64,000 bases of DNA from Ningiella ruwaisensis (lineage in GTDB: Bacteria > Pseudomonadota > Gammaproteobacteria > Enterobacterales > Alteromonadaceae), in contig NZ_RAHT01000003.1 in NCBI RefSeq assembly GCF_004798935.1, forward strand, positions 62,001-126,000. Direction: 5' to 3'. Positions 1 through 8,246 of the stretch are shown here, piece after piece. Positions within the stretch are counted from its first letter, which is position 1; each line of letters starts with the position of its first letter. The translations under genes were made by a program, and so were the position numbers. The notes below the pieces were generated by a model. It did no database searches and was not told the origin of the DNA. It worked only from the letters and a program-made list of their open reading frames with translations.

Positions 1-600
1 TATGCCTGCCACTAAAAAACACACCGTCAGCGCAGATGCCATCAGCATATGGGTAAATCGATAAGGAAAGGAGGGGTTGAAAATAATGGCGAACCAATCA
101 GTGGCATGGGCTACCCCCTCGCGCATTTCAAAGCCTTGGGGCGTTTGCATCCAGGAATTAAGCACCAATATCCAAAATGCCGACATTGTCGTGCCGAAGG
201 CAACCAAAAAGGTCGCACCGGTATGCGCCCAGCCAGGTACTTTACGAAAGCCAAATAGCATAATGCCGAGCATAGTGGCTTCCAGAAAAAAGGCGGTGAG
301 CACTTCATATGCCAGTAAAGGACCGGCAATATTTCCTACCGTTTCCATAAAGCCAGGCCAGTTTGTACCAAACTGGAACGACATTGTGATCCCACTGACC
401 ACGCCCAAGGCAAAACTGAGCGCAAACACCTTGACCCAAAAGCGGTACGCTCTCATCCACACGGGATGCTTCGATAAGTCGTATCGCACTTTAAAATAAA
501 AGAGTAACCACCCAAGAGCGATGGTTATTGTGGGAAACAGTATGTGAAAACTGATATTTGCCGCAAATTGAATGCGTGAAAGTATGAGTACGTCAAACAT
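1..600 (-). CDS. cydA: Cytochrome bd-type ubiquinol oxidase subunit I (partial)
   Basis: The first 200 residues of a bd-type quinol oxidase large subunit are present; the gene continues past the left edge. The protein begins MFDVLILSRIQFAANISFHI, and the RIQFAANISFHILFP segment is the family hallmark carrying the N-terminal haem-ligand histidine. Several membrane helices follow, with the conserved stretches FALGVVSGI, FQFGTNWPGF and LLAYEVLTAFFLEA. In the family this subunit oxidises quinol and reduces oxygen to water in the inner membrane without pumping protons. The short N-terminal spacing looks closer to the cyanide-insensitive (CioA) branch, but that is an impression. A GbsR-type regulator lies just upstream on the same strand, 69 bp away, and probably shares its transcript. 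Confidence 0.93.
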   Translation of the reverse strand, partial: MFDVLILSRIQFAANISFHILFPTITIALGWLLFYFKVRYDLSKHPVWMRAYRFWVKVFALSFALGVVSGITMSFQFGTNWPGFMETVGNIAGPLLAYEVLTAFFLEATMLGIMLFGFRKVPGWAHTGATFLVAFGTTMSAFWILVLNSWMQTPQGFEMREGVAHATDWFAIIFNPSFPYRFTHMLMASALTVCFLVAGI

Positions 601-669
601 GCGCGCCTCTATTAATCAAAAAAAATAAAATATAAAAACAAAAACCCCGTTAGTAGTGCACTTCATTCT

Positions 670-1242
670 TTATGTCTTATCAGGCAAATCCTGTACCGTC
701 TTACCTGGCATTAATCTATCTTTAAACTCCAAGACCTTGCCTACTCCAGAGCCAAGTTTCATTAGAGTATTAAGTTTTTCAGGTGATAGCTGCTGTAGGC
801 TTTGCGTCCATTCGGTAATGTTTTCAAGCAGGTCGTGAATTTCTGCAATACGACCTTGGGCATAGCGCTCATCATCGTTCGCCGCTTCATCCATCATAAT
901 GTCACGTAGCAAACTTAAAGTTGGGTCCATCTCGCGTTTTCGTCGCTCTTCAAAGACCTTGTTTGCCATATCCCATATACTTCCGCGCGTATGGTAATAA
1001 TCTTTTCTATCACCTTGCTTGTGAAGTGTATGCACCAGCTGCCAGGCGTTAAGCTCCTTAAGGCCCATACTGACATTACCTCTAGAAATTCCCAGTGCCT
1101 CACCAATGTCGTTTGCTGTAAGCGGCGCTTTGCTTAGTACCAGCAAAGCATATATCTGCCCGACCGTTCGGTTAAATCCCCAGCGGCTCCCCATTTCTCC
1201 GAAATGAAATACAAAAGACTCAATCATTGGCGTAAGTTGCAT
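670..1242 (-). CDS. GbsR/MarR-family transcriptional regulator
   Basis: This is a 190-aa winged-helix regulator. The start MQLTPMIESFVFHFGEMGSR matches the usual GbsR/YvaV start; a GTG three codons upstream is possible but less typical. The helix-turn-helix is around residues 40-65 (LTANDIGEALGISRGNVSMG), followed by a wing and an alpha-helical C-terminal dimerisation region. It lies directly upstream of the cydA-like gene on the same strand, so regulation of that oxidase operon is the obvious inference. The divergent apbE gene starts 260 bp away, so the intervening region may hold control sites for both. The effector is unknown. Confidence 0.88.
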   Translation of the reverse strand: MQLTPMIESFVFHFGEMGSRWGFNRTVGQIYALLVLSKAPLTANDIGEALGISRGNVSMGLKELNAWQLVHTLHKQGDRKDYYHTRGSIWDMANKVFEERRKREMDPTLSLLRDIMMDEAANDDERYAQGRIAEIHDLLENITEWTQSLQQLSPEKLNTLMKLGSGVGKVLEFKDRLMPGKTVQDLPDKT

Positions 1243-1502
1243 AAGCTTCACTACTTTCTAAAGTTTCAATAATTTTTGAAAGTATAGAGATTCTTTGATC
1301 TAAATCAATATAAAGCGTCAGAAAATCACTCTAAATCGTAGTTTCAGCGGCAATCTTTGTTGACGATCTTTAAGTAGATTACTTATAAAGAGCACCAATC
1401 TATTGTAGTGAGAACCTTGTTTCGCGCTGCGCTTTTAAACATTGCGCTTGAACCTTCATTAACAATGTTGTTCTATAAGGCATATTTCTAAGAGTGATTT
1501 AG

Positions 1503-2507
1503 ATGTTCAGACCAAGCAGATATTTTTATTTCCACATGCACAAGGCCAGTAAACTGATCTCAATATTTGCTTTGTTGGTCTTTGCTTCGGCAAGCCATGC
1601 GAGTTGGGGTACAAGAAGCGAAAGTATTATGGGCACGAACATCTACGCTGAGGTCTACCACGAAGATGCCACTATCCGTGAAAAAGCGCTACAGACGGTA
1701 ATGGACGATATGGAAAGCGTTAACCAGCTAATGAGCCCCTACATTGCGTCAAGTGAGCTTTCTACGTTAAACCGAGAGGCTCATAAAAAGCCGATTGTTG
1801 TGTCAAAGGAGCTCTTTGATTTACTGGTTCTAAGTGTTGAGCTTTCAGAATTAAGCAAAGGCGCTTTTGATATAACGTTTGCAAGCGTGGGTTACTTGTA
1901 TAACTATCGAGAAGCGCAGCGACCCAGTCAAGCGCGCATAAATGAGCTTTTAGAAGCCATCAACTACAAACTGATTGTATTAAACCCAGACGATACGAGC
2001 GTGTATTTTGCGCATCCCGATGTAAAAATAGATCTCGGTGGCATTGCCAAAGGATATGCGGTCGATAAAGCCGTTGCATCTTTAAAAGCGCTAGGAATAG
2101 AGCATGCACTTGTTACCGCTGGTGGCGATACCCGCTTGCTTGGCGATAAACGGGGGAAACCATGGATAGTCGGTATTCGGGACCCGCGTAATGCGGATAA
2201 ACAGGCAGTTGTTATCCCGCTTGAAGATACTGCAATGTCGACCTCCGGCGATTATGAGCGTTATTTTGAACAGGACGGTCAGCGCTATCACCATATTTTA
2301 TCTCCTAAAACCGGCACATCAAGCTATGAAGTGCAGTCTGTATCGATTATTGGCCCTGAATCGGTCTACAACGACGCCTTATCTACTGCCGTATTTGTAA
2401 TGGGGCTGGAACAAGGTTTGGGCTTAATTAATTCACTCCCCGCTTTTGATGCTATTGTGATGGACAATAACCGGCGCATGCATTATTCAAAAGGTTTAAT
2501 GCAGTGA
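1503..2507 (+). CDS. apbE: FAD:protein FMN transferase (ApbE family)
   Basis: This 334-aa exported protein attaches FMN covalently to threonine residues of target flavoproteins such as RnfG/NqrC-type subunits. Family signatures are visible: GTNIYAEV (about 44-51), DLGGIAKGYAVDKA (177-190, flavin/metal binding), AGGD (206-209), STSGDYERYF (246-255) and HHILSPKTG (263-271). An N-terminal hydrophobic segment ending at SHAS suggests a signal peptide; no lipobox is seen. The start is preceded by an AAGAG-like site; a second ATG 11 codons in is also possible. It stands alone here, although ApbE often accompanies TlpA/DUF4266/DUF3570 genes, which occur about 20 kb downstream in this window. Confidence 0.93.
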   Translation: MFRPSRYFYFHMHKASKLISIFALLVFASASHASWGTRSESIMGTNIYAEVYHEDATIREKALQTVMDDMESVNQLMSPYIASSELSTLNREAHKKPIVVSKELFDLLVLSVELSELSKGAFDITFASVGYLYNYREAQRPSQARINELLEAINYKLIVLNPDDTSVYFAHPDVKIDLGGIAKGYAVDKAVASLKALGIEHALVTAGGDTRLLGDKRGKPWIVGIRDPRNADKQAVVIPLEDTAMSTSGDYERYFEQDGQRYHHILSPKTGTSSYEVQSVSIIGPESVYNDALSTAVFVMGLEQGLGLINSLPAFDAIVMDNNRRMHYSKGLMQ

Positions 2508-2836
2508 GGTGAACAAAATTGAGTATCCCTTCATTACTTATGAGGCTGAATATACCGAAAGCGCTTTTAATATCATTCATTGCCTCCTGTTTTAAACAGA
2601 GGCAATGACATTCAGTGATACAACTTTACACAGTTGTGTAAAAAGGGCGAACTGTCATCACAACTAGTAAAAGCACCTTATTAAAATTATCAGTAATTTC
2701 AAATACTTAAGGTTTCCTCTTACTCGGCACGATACCTGCAAACTGGCTTTAATACGCTGTAGTAAGTTGCAAACAGCCTTTATTTATCTAGTACGCATGT
2801 TTATCAATATGCTGTAGTTACAATTAAGGAGCTATC
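2508..2836. other. Intergenic region with hairpin and palindrome
   Basis: There is no convincing gene in these 329 bases. A stem-loop at 2578-2607 has 9-bp arms (CATTGCCTC / GAGGCAATG) plus an inner TGTTT/AAACA stem with one bulged base. It is not followed by a T-run, so it may be a weak terminator for apbE or an RNA processing site. At 2625-2642 TTTACACA and TGTGTAAA face each other across GT, which looks like a dimeric-regulator operator. The octamer GCTGTAGT occurs twice, near 2755 and 2811, upstream of the next gene. Confidence 0.6.
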
Positions 2837-3187
2837 ATGGTTCGCATCCGCGATAATTATTATATTCAAATTGTAAGATTTCACTGTGTAGACGGAGACG
2901 CACAAGCGCTTGCCGATAAGATTGCACGTCATATCGATGATTGGATCAGCGATTGTGATGGCTTTGTCAGCGCCAATTTGCACGTCAGTATTGATGGCAA
3001 AGACCTAATCAATTACGCTCAGTGGCGAGACAAGGAAAGTTTTTTTGCATACAAGGAACACGATAACCACACCCAATTACGCAAGGATATCGATGAAATC
3101 TCACCCTCAAGAGCGGATTCAGACGCCTTCGAATTAGTCGCACAAAAAAGCATAGAAGACGAATTTTGGTCTAAGTCGCGCATTTAA
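2837..3187 (+). CDS. Antibiotic biosynthesis monooxygenase (ABM)-domain protein
   Basis: This is a 116-aa cytosolic protein with no signal peptide. The layout IQIVRFHCVDGDAQALADKIARH, then GFVSANLHVSIDG and YAQWRDKESFFAY, fits the dimeric ferredoxin-like ABM/YgiN fold (beta strand, amphipathic helix, DGF(V)S, then the 'W.D.E.F..' motif). Members are quinol monooxygenases, haem-degrading enzymes or unknowns; the substrate cannot be read from the sequence. A strong Shine-Dalgarno (TTAAGGAGC) supports the start. It precedes the ATP-grasp/alpha-E genes by 74 bp on the same strand and might be co-transcribed, though ABM proteins are not a standard part of that locus. Confidence 0.75.
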   Translation: MVRIRDNYYIQIVRFHCVDGDAQALADKIARHIDDWISDCDGFVSANLHVSIDGKDLINYAQWRDKESFFAYKEHDNHTQLRKDIDEISPSRADSDAFELVAQKSIEDEFWSKSRI

Positions 3188-3261
3188 CGCAAAAAGTATA
3201 TTTTCTGTACGATAGCCCACTAGCAGTGCTATCTTAGTAAATGCGTCGATAAGGAGAGATT

Positions 3262-4719
3262 ATGGCCATTCGTTGGGGAAGCTACAAAGTCAAAAATTTG
3301 CATGATGAACTAATACGCGCAGCCGGTAAACCGCGAGATTACGCAAGTGACTTATGTGAATATCTAAGAGATTTATCAGACAAGGATATAAATGAGCTAA
3401 AGGCCGCGGCAGATTCCGCAATTCATGTCATGGGCATAACCTTTAGGGTTTATAGCGAAGAAGAAGGCTCAATAGACAGAGCCTGGCCCTTTGACATTAT
3501 TCCTCGACTCATTGATAAAAAAGAATGGGATGAGATAGAAAGCGGCTTGAAGCAAAGAGTTAAGGCGCTCAATATGTTTATCGACGACTTGTATAATGAT
3601 CAAAATATTGTCAAAGACGGCATCTTCCCCGCCAGCCTGCTGAAAAAATCCAAAAACTTTTTACCACAATGCAAAGGCTTTAGTCCACCGCATGGCGTAT
3701 GGGCACATATATGCGGCTCTGATCTGGTACGCGATAACAAAGGCACGGTGTACGTGTTGGAAGATAATCTCCGCGTTCCATCCGGCGTATCCTACATGCT
3801 GGAAAATCGACACGTTATGAAACGCGTTTTTCCAGAAATGTTTGCCAAATATAATATATTGCCAGTGGACGATTATCCTTCCCAGTTATACGACATGCTT
3901 GCTGAAATGTCGCCTCGTAAAATTGAAGAGCCCGAAATCGTGGTACTTACTCCCGGAATATATAATTCCGCTTATTTTGAGCACGCTTATTTGGCTCAGC
4001 AGATGGGCGCAGAGTTAGTAATTGGCTCAGATTTAGTAGTTGACGAAGATGACTGCGTTTACATGCGAACCATCAACGGGCTATCTCGTGTGGATGTTAT
4101 TTATCGTCGCATTGATGACTGGTTTATTGATCCTGAAGTGTTTCATCCAGATTCGGTACTGGGTGTGCCAGGTATTATCCGCGCCTGGAAGGCGGGCAAT
4201 GTCGCTTTGGCAAATGCACCAGGCTCAGGAGTTGCAGATGATAAGGTGGTTTATGCCTACGTTCCACAAATTATAGAGTACTATTTAGGTGAAAAGGCGA
4301 TATTGGCAAATGTACCTACCTACAAATGCAATAATAAGCAAGAACGCGAATATGTGCTGGAAAATATTCATGAAATGGTAGTTAAACCGGCTAACGAGTC
4401 GGGTGGATACGGCATGCTAATCGGCCCGCACGCAAGCGAAGCTGAACACGAAAAGTTTCGGAAATTAATAAAGGCAGATCCTCGTAATTATGTAGCGCAA
4501 CCAATGTTGATCCTATCCACCGCCCCCACCATGGTTGGGACAAAAGCGGAGCCCAGACACCTTGACTTGCGACCCTTTATTTTAAGTGGCAAAGACGTCA
4601 ACGTTACAATGGGTGGTTTGACAAGAGTTGCGCTGGAAAAAGGTTCAACAGTTGTCAACTCCTCTCAAGGCGGTGGAAGCAAAGATACCTGGATAGTCGA
4701 CATGGAGGATGAGGAATGA
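3262..4719 (+). CDS. Circularly permuted ATP-grasp protein (DUF404/DUF407 type)
   Basis: This 485-aa protein matches the circularly permuted type 2 ATP-grasp family. Recognisable blocks include GITFRVYSEEEGSIDRAWPFDIIPR near residues 55-80, KQRVKALNMFIDDLYNDQ near 110, the VYVLEDNLRVPSGVSYMLENR block near 170, VVKPANESGGYGMLIGP near 375 and the C-terminal SSQGGGSKDTW. Family enzymes are thought to form amide or peptide bonds using ATP through an acyl-phosphate, and the product is not established. It starts after a good AAGGAGAG site and overlaps the alpha-E gene by four bases (ATGA), so the two are translationally coupled. In other bacteria this pair travels with Anbu and a transglutaminase; here Anbu follows but no transglutaminase is seen. 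Confidence 0.92.
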   Translation: MAIRWGSYKVKNLHDELIRAAGKPRDYASDLCEYLRDLSDKDINELKAAADSAIHVMGITFRVYSEEEGSIDRAWPFDIIPRLIDKKEWDEIESGLKQRVKALNMFIDDLYNDQNIVKDGIFPASLLKKSKNFLPQCKGFSPPHGVWAHICGSDLVRDNKGTVYVLEDNLRVPSGVSYMLENRHVMKRVFPEMFAKYNILPVDDYPSQLYDMLAEMSPRKIEEPEIVVLTPGIYNSAYFEHAYLAQQMGAELVIGSDLVVDEDDCVYMRTINGLSRVDVIYRRIDDWFIDPEVFHPDSVLGVPGIIRAWKAGNVALANAPGSGVADDKVVYAYVPQIIEYYLGEKAILANVPTYKCNNKQEREYVLENIHEMVVKPANESGGYGMLIGPHASEAEHEKFRKLIKADPRNYVAQPMLILSTAPTMVGTKAEPRHLDLRPFILSGKDVNVTMGGLTRVALEKGSTVVNSSQGGGSKDTWIVDMEDEE

Positions 4720-5642
4720 GTATGTTATCACGCGTCGCAAATAACATTTACTGGATGGCACGTTACGTAGAACGCGCTGAAAACACTGCTCGTTTAATCA
4801 ACGTAAATTCACACCTTTTATTGGACTTACCCACGCGCGTCAAACTGGGTTGGGAGCCCATCGTCGATATCTTATCTTTTCGTTCCATTTTTTATGAGCA
4901 CTATGAAAAAGCAGATGAAAAAAGCGTTATACGATTTATGCTCTTGGACAGAAATAATCCCGGCTCAATCTTAAATTCTCTTGCTTTTGCCCGGGAAAAT
5001 GCCCGCACAGTCAAAGAAATTATCCCGCAAGAGGCTTGGGAGCAAATTAATAGCGTCTATTTGTTTGTCAATGAGAACAAAGCGGATGCGTTTTCGAGAC
5101 GTTCGCGCTATGACTTTTTAAGAACTATCATCAGAGCGAATCAGGCAATTACGGGCTTATTGGCCGGTACAATGACGCACGACGATGGTTATAGCTTTCT
5201 ACGCATCGGCCGCAATCTGGAGCGTGCAGATATGTCAACGCGAATTATAGATGTTCGCTCTGCTTCCTTACTACCGGATATTGATGAAGATTCTCAAGCC
5301 TTTAGTAACATTCAATGGATGAGCGTGTTAAAGTCGATGACTGCCTATCAAATGTATCGACGGCAAGTGCGTGTGCGGATCAATCGAGAGGATGTGCTAA
5401 GCTTTTTGATGCAAGAAGCACGTTTTCCCCGCTCACTATTGCATACGCTTGAGCAGGTCGATTTTTCTTTAGCCCAATTACCAAATAGCAAAGAAGTGAT
5501 TAACAAAACAAGACAGGTGCGTAACTATTTACTTAATGCGAATCCTGCCAAGCTCAAACAGAATAAGCTTCATGAATTTATAGATGACATTCAAGTGGGT
5601 CTAATTGAAATCGATTCACGTTTGCACGAGGCTTATTTTTAA
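4716..5642 (+). CDS. Alpha-E domain protein (DUF403)
   Basis: This 308-aa, all-helical protein has the classic DUF403 start MLSRVANNIYWMARYVERAENTARLI and the later FLRIGRNLERADMSTRIIDVR block. The family has no established biochemical activity but almost always sits beside a circularly permuted ATP-grasp gene, as here, where the ATGA overlap implies equimolar translation. The most likely role is a partner of the ATP-grasp enzyme in making a peptide-like product. It has no signal peptide or membrane segment. Confidence 0.92.
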   Translation: MSMLSRVANNIYWMARYVERAENTARLINVNSHLLLDLPTRVKLGWEPIVDILSFRSIFYEHYEKADEKSVIRFMLLDRNNPGSILNSLAFARENARTVKEIIPQEAWEQINSVYLFVNENKADAFSRRSRYDFLRTIIRANQAITGLLAGTMTHDDGYSFLRIGRNLERADMSTRIIDVRSASLLPDIDEDSQAFSNIQWMSVLKSMTAYQMYRRQVRVRINREDVLSFLMQEARFPRSLLHTLEQVDFSLAQLPNSKEVINKTRQVRNYLLNANPAKLKQNKLHEFIDDIQVGLIEIDSRLHEAYF

Positions 5643-5675
5643 TTCATTTGAACAACCGATTTATAAGGAGTTTCA

Positions 5676-6791
5676 TTGAAAACCTTTACTTGCTCTTGTG
5701 GCAACACGCTGCATTTTCCAAACACTCAATGTGTAAAGTGTGGCGCGTCGGTAGGGTTTTTACCAGATAAACTCGTTGTTGCCGATATCCAGCCCAGTCA
5801 CGATAATACATATACAAGCGTGCAAAGTGAGCATAGCTACCGCAAGTGCCGCAATTATGCCATTGAAGATGTGTGCAACTGGATGGTGCGCTCCGACGAT
5901 GACAATCCACTTTGCACCTCGTGCCGCTTAACCCACACCATACCCAATTTAGATAAAGCAGAAAATCGCAAGTTGTGGTTTTACATGGAAGAAGCAAAGC
6001 GTCGCTTGCTCTATTCGCTTTTAAAACTTGACTTGCCGATTGTCAGTAAATGGGAAGATCCTAAAAAAGGCCTGGGTTTTGCGTTTTTAGAAGATGTAAC
6101 AGAAGATGAATTCGGCAATGAATTAACCTTAAAAGAATATGTGTCTACCGGTCATAGTGGCGGGCTTATCACAATCAATCTAAAAGAAGCGGATCCCAGC
6201 AATCGCATAAAAATACGCGAGCAAATGCAAGAGCAGTATCGAACCTTGTTAGGGCATTTCAGACATGAATCAGGACATTACTTCTGGGACCAGCTAGTAA
6301 AAGACAGCGACCAGCTTGATGAATTTCGCGCTCTGTTTGGCGATGAGAGAATTGACTACCAACATGCAATGCAGTCTTATTATGCCAACGGGCCCAATCC
6401 AAATTGGCAGAATGTGTGGATAAGCGCCTATGCCAGCATGCATCCATGGGAAGACTGGGCAGAAACATGGGCGCATTATCTGCATATGGTGGATACCCTG
6501 CAAACCGCTAATCATTTTTCTTTCAGTATAGGCGGCGCAGCGCTTTCCGATCCACTGCATGAGCATCCACATGATGATGCGCTAATAACGGAGCGAAACT
6601 TTACGCGCTTATTTAACGACTGGTGCAAGTTAACGTCGTCGCTCAATGCGCTTAATCGCAGCATGGGATTAGACGACGCTTACCCGTTTATTATTTCAAT
6701 CAGCGCATTAAACAAGCTGCGTTTTGTGCACAACATTATCGAGCAATCGGCTCAGAGCAAGGTACTGGAAAAAGGTACTGAAAATAGCTGA
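5676..6791 (+). CDS. Putative zinc-binding metallopeptidase with N-terminal zinc ribbon
   Basis: This 371-aa protein has an N-terminal zinc ribbon (CSCGNTLHFPNTQCVKCG, residues 6-23), a second cysteine set (CRNY...VCNW...CTSC, about 60-92) and a zincin signature RHESGHYFWD near residues 195-205 (HExxH). A downstream DWAETWAHYLH segment could supply the third ligand. It resembles the 'putative zinc-binding peptidase' family found beside alpha-E/ATP-grasp genes. The start is TTG, supported by TAAGGAG eight bases upstream. It follows the alpha-E gene by 33 bp and probably belongs to the same operon. The C-terminus converges on the anbu gene with a 24-bp gap. Hydrolysis of the ATP-grasp product, or of proteins tagged by it, is a speculative role. 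Confidence 0.85.
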   Translation: MKTFTCSCGNTLHFPNTQCVKCGASVGFLPDKLVVADIQPSHDNTYTSVQSEHSYRKCRNYAIEDVCNWMVRSDDDNPLCTSCRLTHTIPNLDKAENRKLWFYMEEAKRRLLYSLLKLDLPIVSKWEDPKKGLGFAFLEDVTEDEFGNELTLKEYVSTGHSGGLITINLKEADPSNRIKIREQMQEQYRTLLGHFRHESGHYFWDQLVKDSDQLDEFRALFGDERIDYQHAMQSYYANGPNPNWQNVWISAYASMHPWEDWAETWAHYLHMVDTLQTANHFSFSIGGAALSDPLHEHPHDDALITERNFTRLFNDWCKLTSSLNALNRSMGLDDAYPFIISISALNKLRFVHNIIEQSAQSKVLEKGTENS

Positions 6792-6815
6792 CAAGGGCCG
6801 AGTCAGCGAAACGCC

Positions 6816-7550
6816 CTACTTTTCCCAATCAAATCGTGGTAAGCGCTTAAACGCCCGCTTCAAGCCTTCATTCCACTGTTTTTGCAAAGATTTATACATG
6901 GTCGAATTAGGTGTAAAGGTGTTTTGATACGGCGTATCAAGGGCATTATTTGTGTAGATCGCCAGTTCAATAGGCGGCCCCACCGAGATATTGGAGCGAA
7001 TTGTTGAGTCTAAAGATACCAGTGCACAGCGTGCTGCATCTTCAAGACTAGTGGCAGGCGAAACGATCCTGTCCAAAATGGGTTTGCCGTACTTATTTTC
7101 CCCAATTTGCAGATAGGGTGTTTCGGTCGATGCCTTAATATAATTTCCTTGGGCATACACATGAAAAATCCCGCACGGGTGCTGCCCTATCTGACCGCCC
7201 ACAATAAAACTTGACTCAGCACTCATGTTACTGCGCTTCATGGCTGCTTCGTGCTTGGCCTGCTGAGCTTGACTGAGCTCTCCTACATAGTCCGCAATTT
7301 CGTAAAGATAGTTCGCTTTTTTTAAATTAAATTTTGCTTCGCTATCATTTAAATCAGATTCGATGCGGTTTATTACCGCTTGCGAAGTCGCCAAACTCCC
7401 TGCGGTTAAAATAAACACACAGCGATCTTTCGGAAATACAAAAGAATGCATTTTGCTATGGGCAGCAACGTAATCCACTCCCGCATTGGTGCGAGAGTCA
7501 GAGGCAAATACAATGCCTTTATTCACTTGAATGGCTAAACAATAAGTCAC
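6816..7550 (-). CDS. Anbu, ancestral proteasome beta-subunit-like protease
   Basis: This is a 244-aa proteasome-like Ntn hydrolase. The sequence begins MTYCLAIQVNKGIVFASDSR; removal of Met would expose the N-terminal threonine nucleophile, and the SDSRTNAGVDYV block is diagnostic for Anbu. The AGSLATSQAVI stretch matches the region after the catalytic lysine. Start is GTG with GAGGAT upstream. Published Anbu proteins form open helical or ring assemblies, and the natural substrate is debated. In the literature Anbu loci contain ATP-grasp, alpha-E and transglutaminase genes. Here the first two plus a zinc peptidase lie convergently next to it. No transglutaminase is visible in the window. Confidence 0.93.
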   Translation of the reverse strand: MTYCLAIQVNKGIVFASDSRTNAGVDYVAAHSKMHSFVFPKDRCVFILTAGSLATSQAVINRIESDLNDSEAKFNLKKANYLYEIADYVGELSQAQQAKHEAAMKRSNMSAESSFIVGGQIGQHPCGIFHVYAQGNYIKASTETPYLQIGENKYGKPILDRIVSPATSLEDAARCALVSLDSTIRSNISVGPPIELAIYTNNALDTPYQNTFTPNSTMYKSLQKQWNEGLKRAFKRLPRFDWEK

Positions 7551-7862
7551 AAATTATCCTCAAGCTCCAGGGTTGTTATCGTAAAACGGCACCCTGTTAG
7601 CACTTTTTTTTAAATTTAAAAACGGAGATTGGGTAGACGCGCAGTGTAGCAATTTACGATAAAAAACCAAGTAAGCGTTAAGGTGAGAAAGAAAATATTT
7701 TTGCAGGTTTCATGTGGAACAACTTCAATAATGCTTTTTATTTAACAAGCAGTAGTCAAAGCCAGCATAAATCCACTCCCACTACCCAAATTAGACCGCT
7801 CAAGCAATTTAGGAGCTTAAGCGGCTTTTATATTAGTTAATTCTTCAAAGAATGAGGCGTGT
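7551..7862. other. Intergenic region between anbu and DUF3192 gene
   Basis: I see no gene here. A T-rich run (about 7602-7620) lies upstream of anbu. Near 7796-7826 an imperfect inverted repeat (CCGCT.AAGC ... GCTT.AGCGG) sits just past the end of the DUF3192 gene and may act as its terminator on the minus strand. Confidence 0.5.
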
Positions 7863-8246
7863 TCAATTAACGACTGAAGCCAAATACTCATGTCCCCAAC
7901 CAATAAGCGTCTGATTTTCAAATACCAGTGGCGTGCATTCGTCTTTGGTTGTCAAACCGTCTTCATGCGCGCGCTGCGTTCGATAATAGAGGACCTGAAG
8001 CGGAACATCAGAATTAGGCAAAATTTCATTAAAATCGGCAGTACCCATATTATCGGTGACGTGAAGCAGCGAGTCTCCAATTTTAAGCGTCTGAATGCCT
8101 TTACGATTAGTTAATTGCCGCTCTTCCCAATCTTGACCGTCTACACCTACCACGTCTTCAACAACCTTGGTATAAAGAAATTCAGCGCCTTTAAATCCAA
8201 CTAATAAACACAACACAACAAGTGCTGTTACCATATTTCTAGACAT
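7863..8246 (-). CDS. DUF3192 domain protein
   Basis: This 127-aa protein has one N-terminal membrane segment or uncleaved signal (MVTALVVLCLLVGFKGAEFLY) and then a small BamE/SmpA-like domain. The segment IKIGDSLLHVTDNMGTADF-type (about 55-75) and the terminal YYRTQRAHEDGLTTKDECTP block with GWGHEY are the hallmark of DUF3192, known mainly from Alteromonadales and relatives. Function is unknown; the fold suggests an envelope protein-protein interaction domain. No lipobox cysteine is visible. It is monocistronic. Confidence 0.82.
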   Translation of the reverse strand: MSRNMVTALVVLCLLVGFKGAEFLYTKVVEDVVGVDGQDWEERQLTNRKGIQTLKIGDSLLHVTDNMGTADFNEILPNSDVPLQVLYYRTQRAHEDGLTTKDECTPLVFENQTLIGWGHEYLASVVN

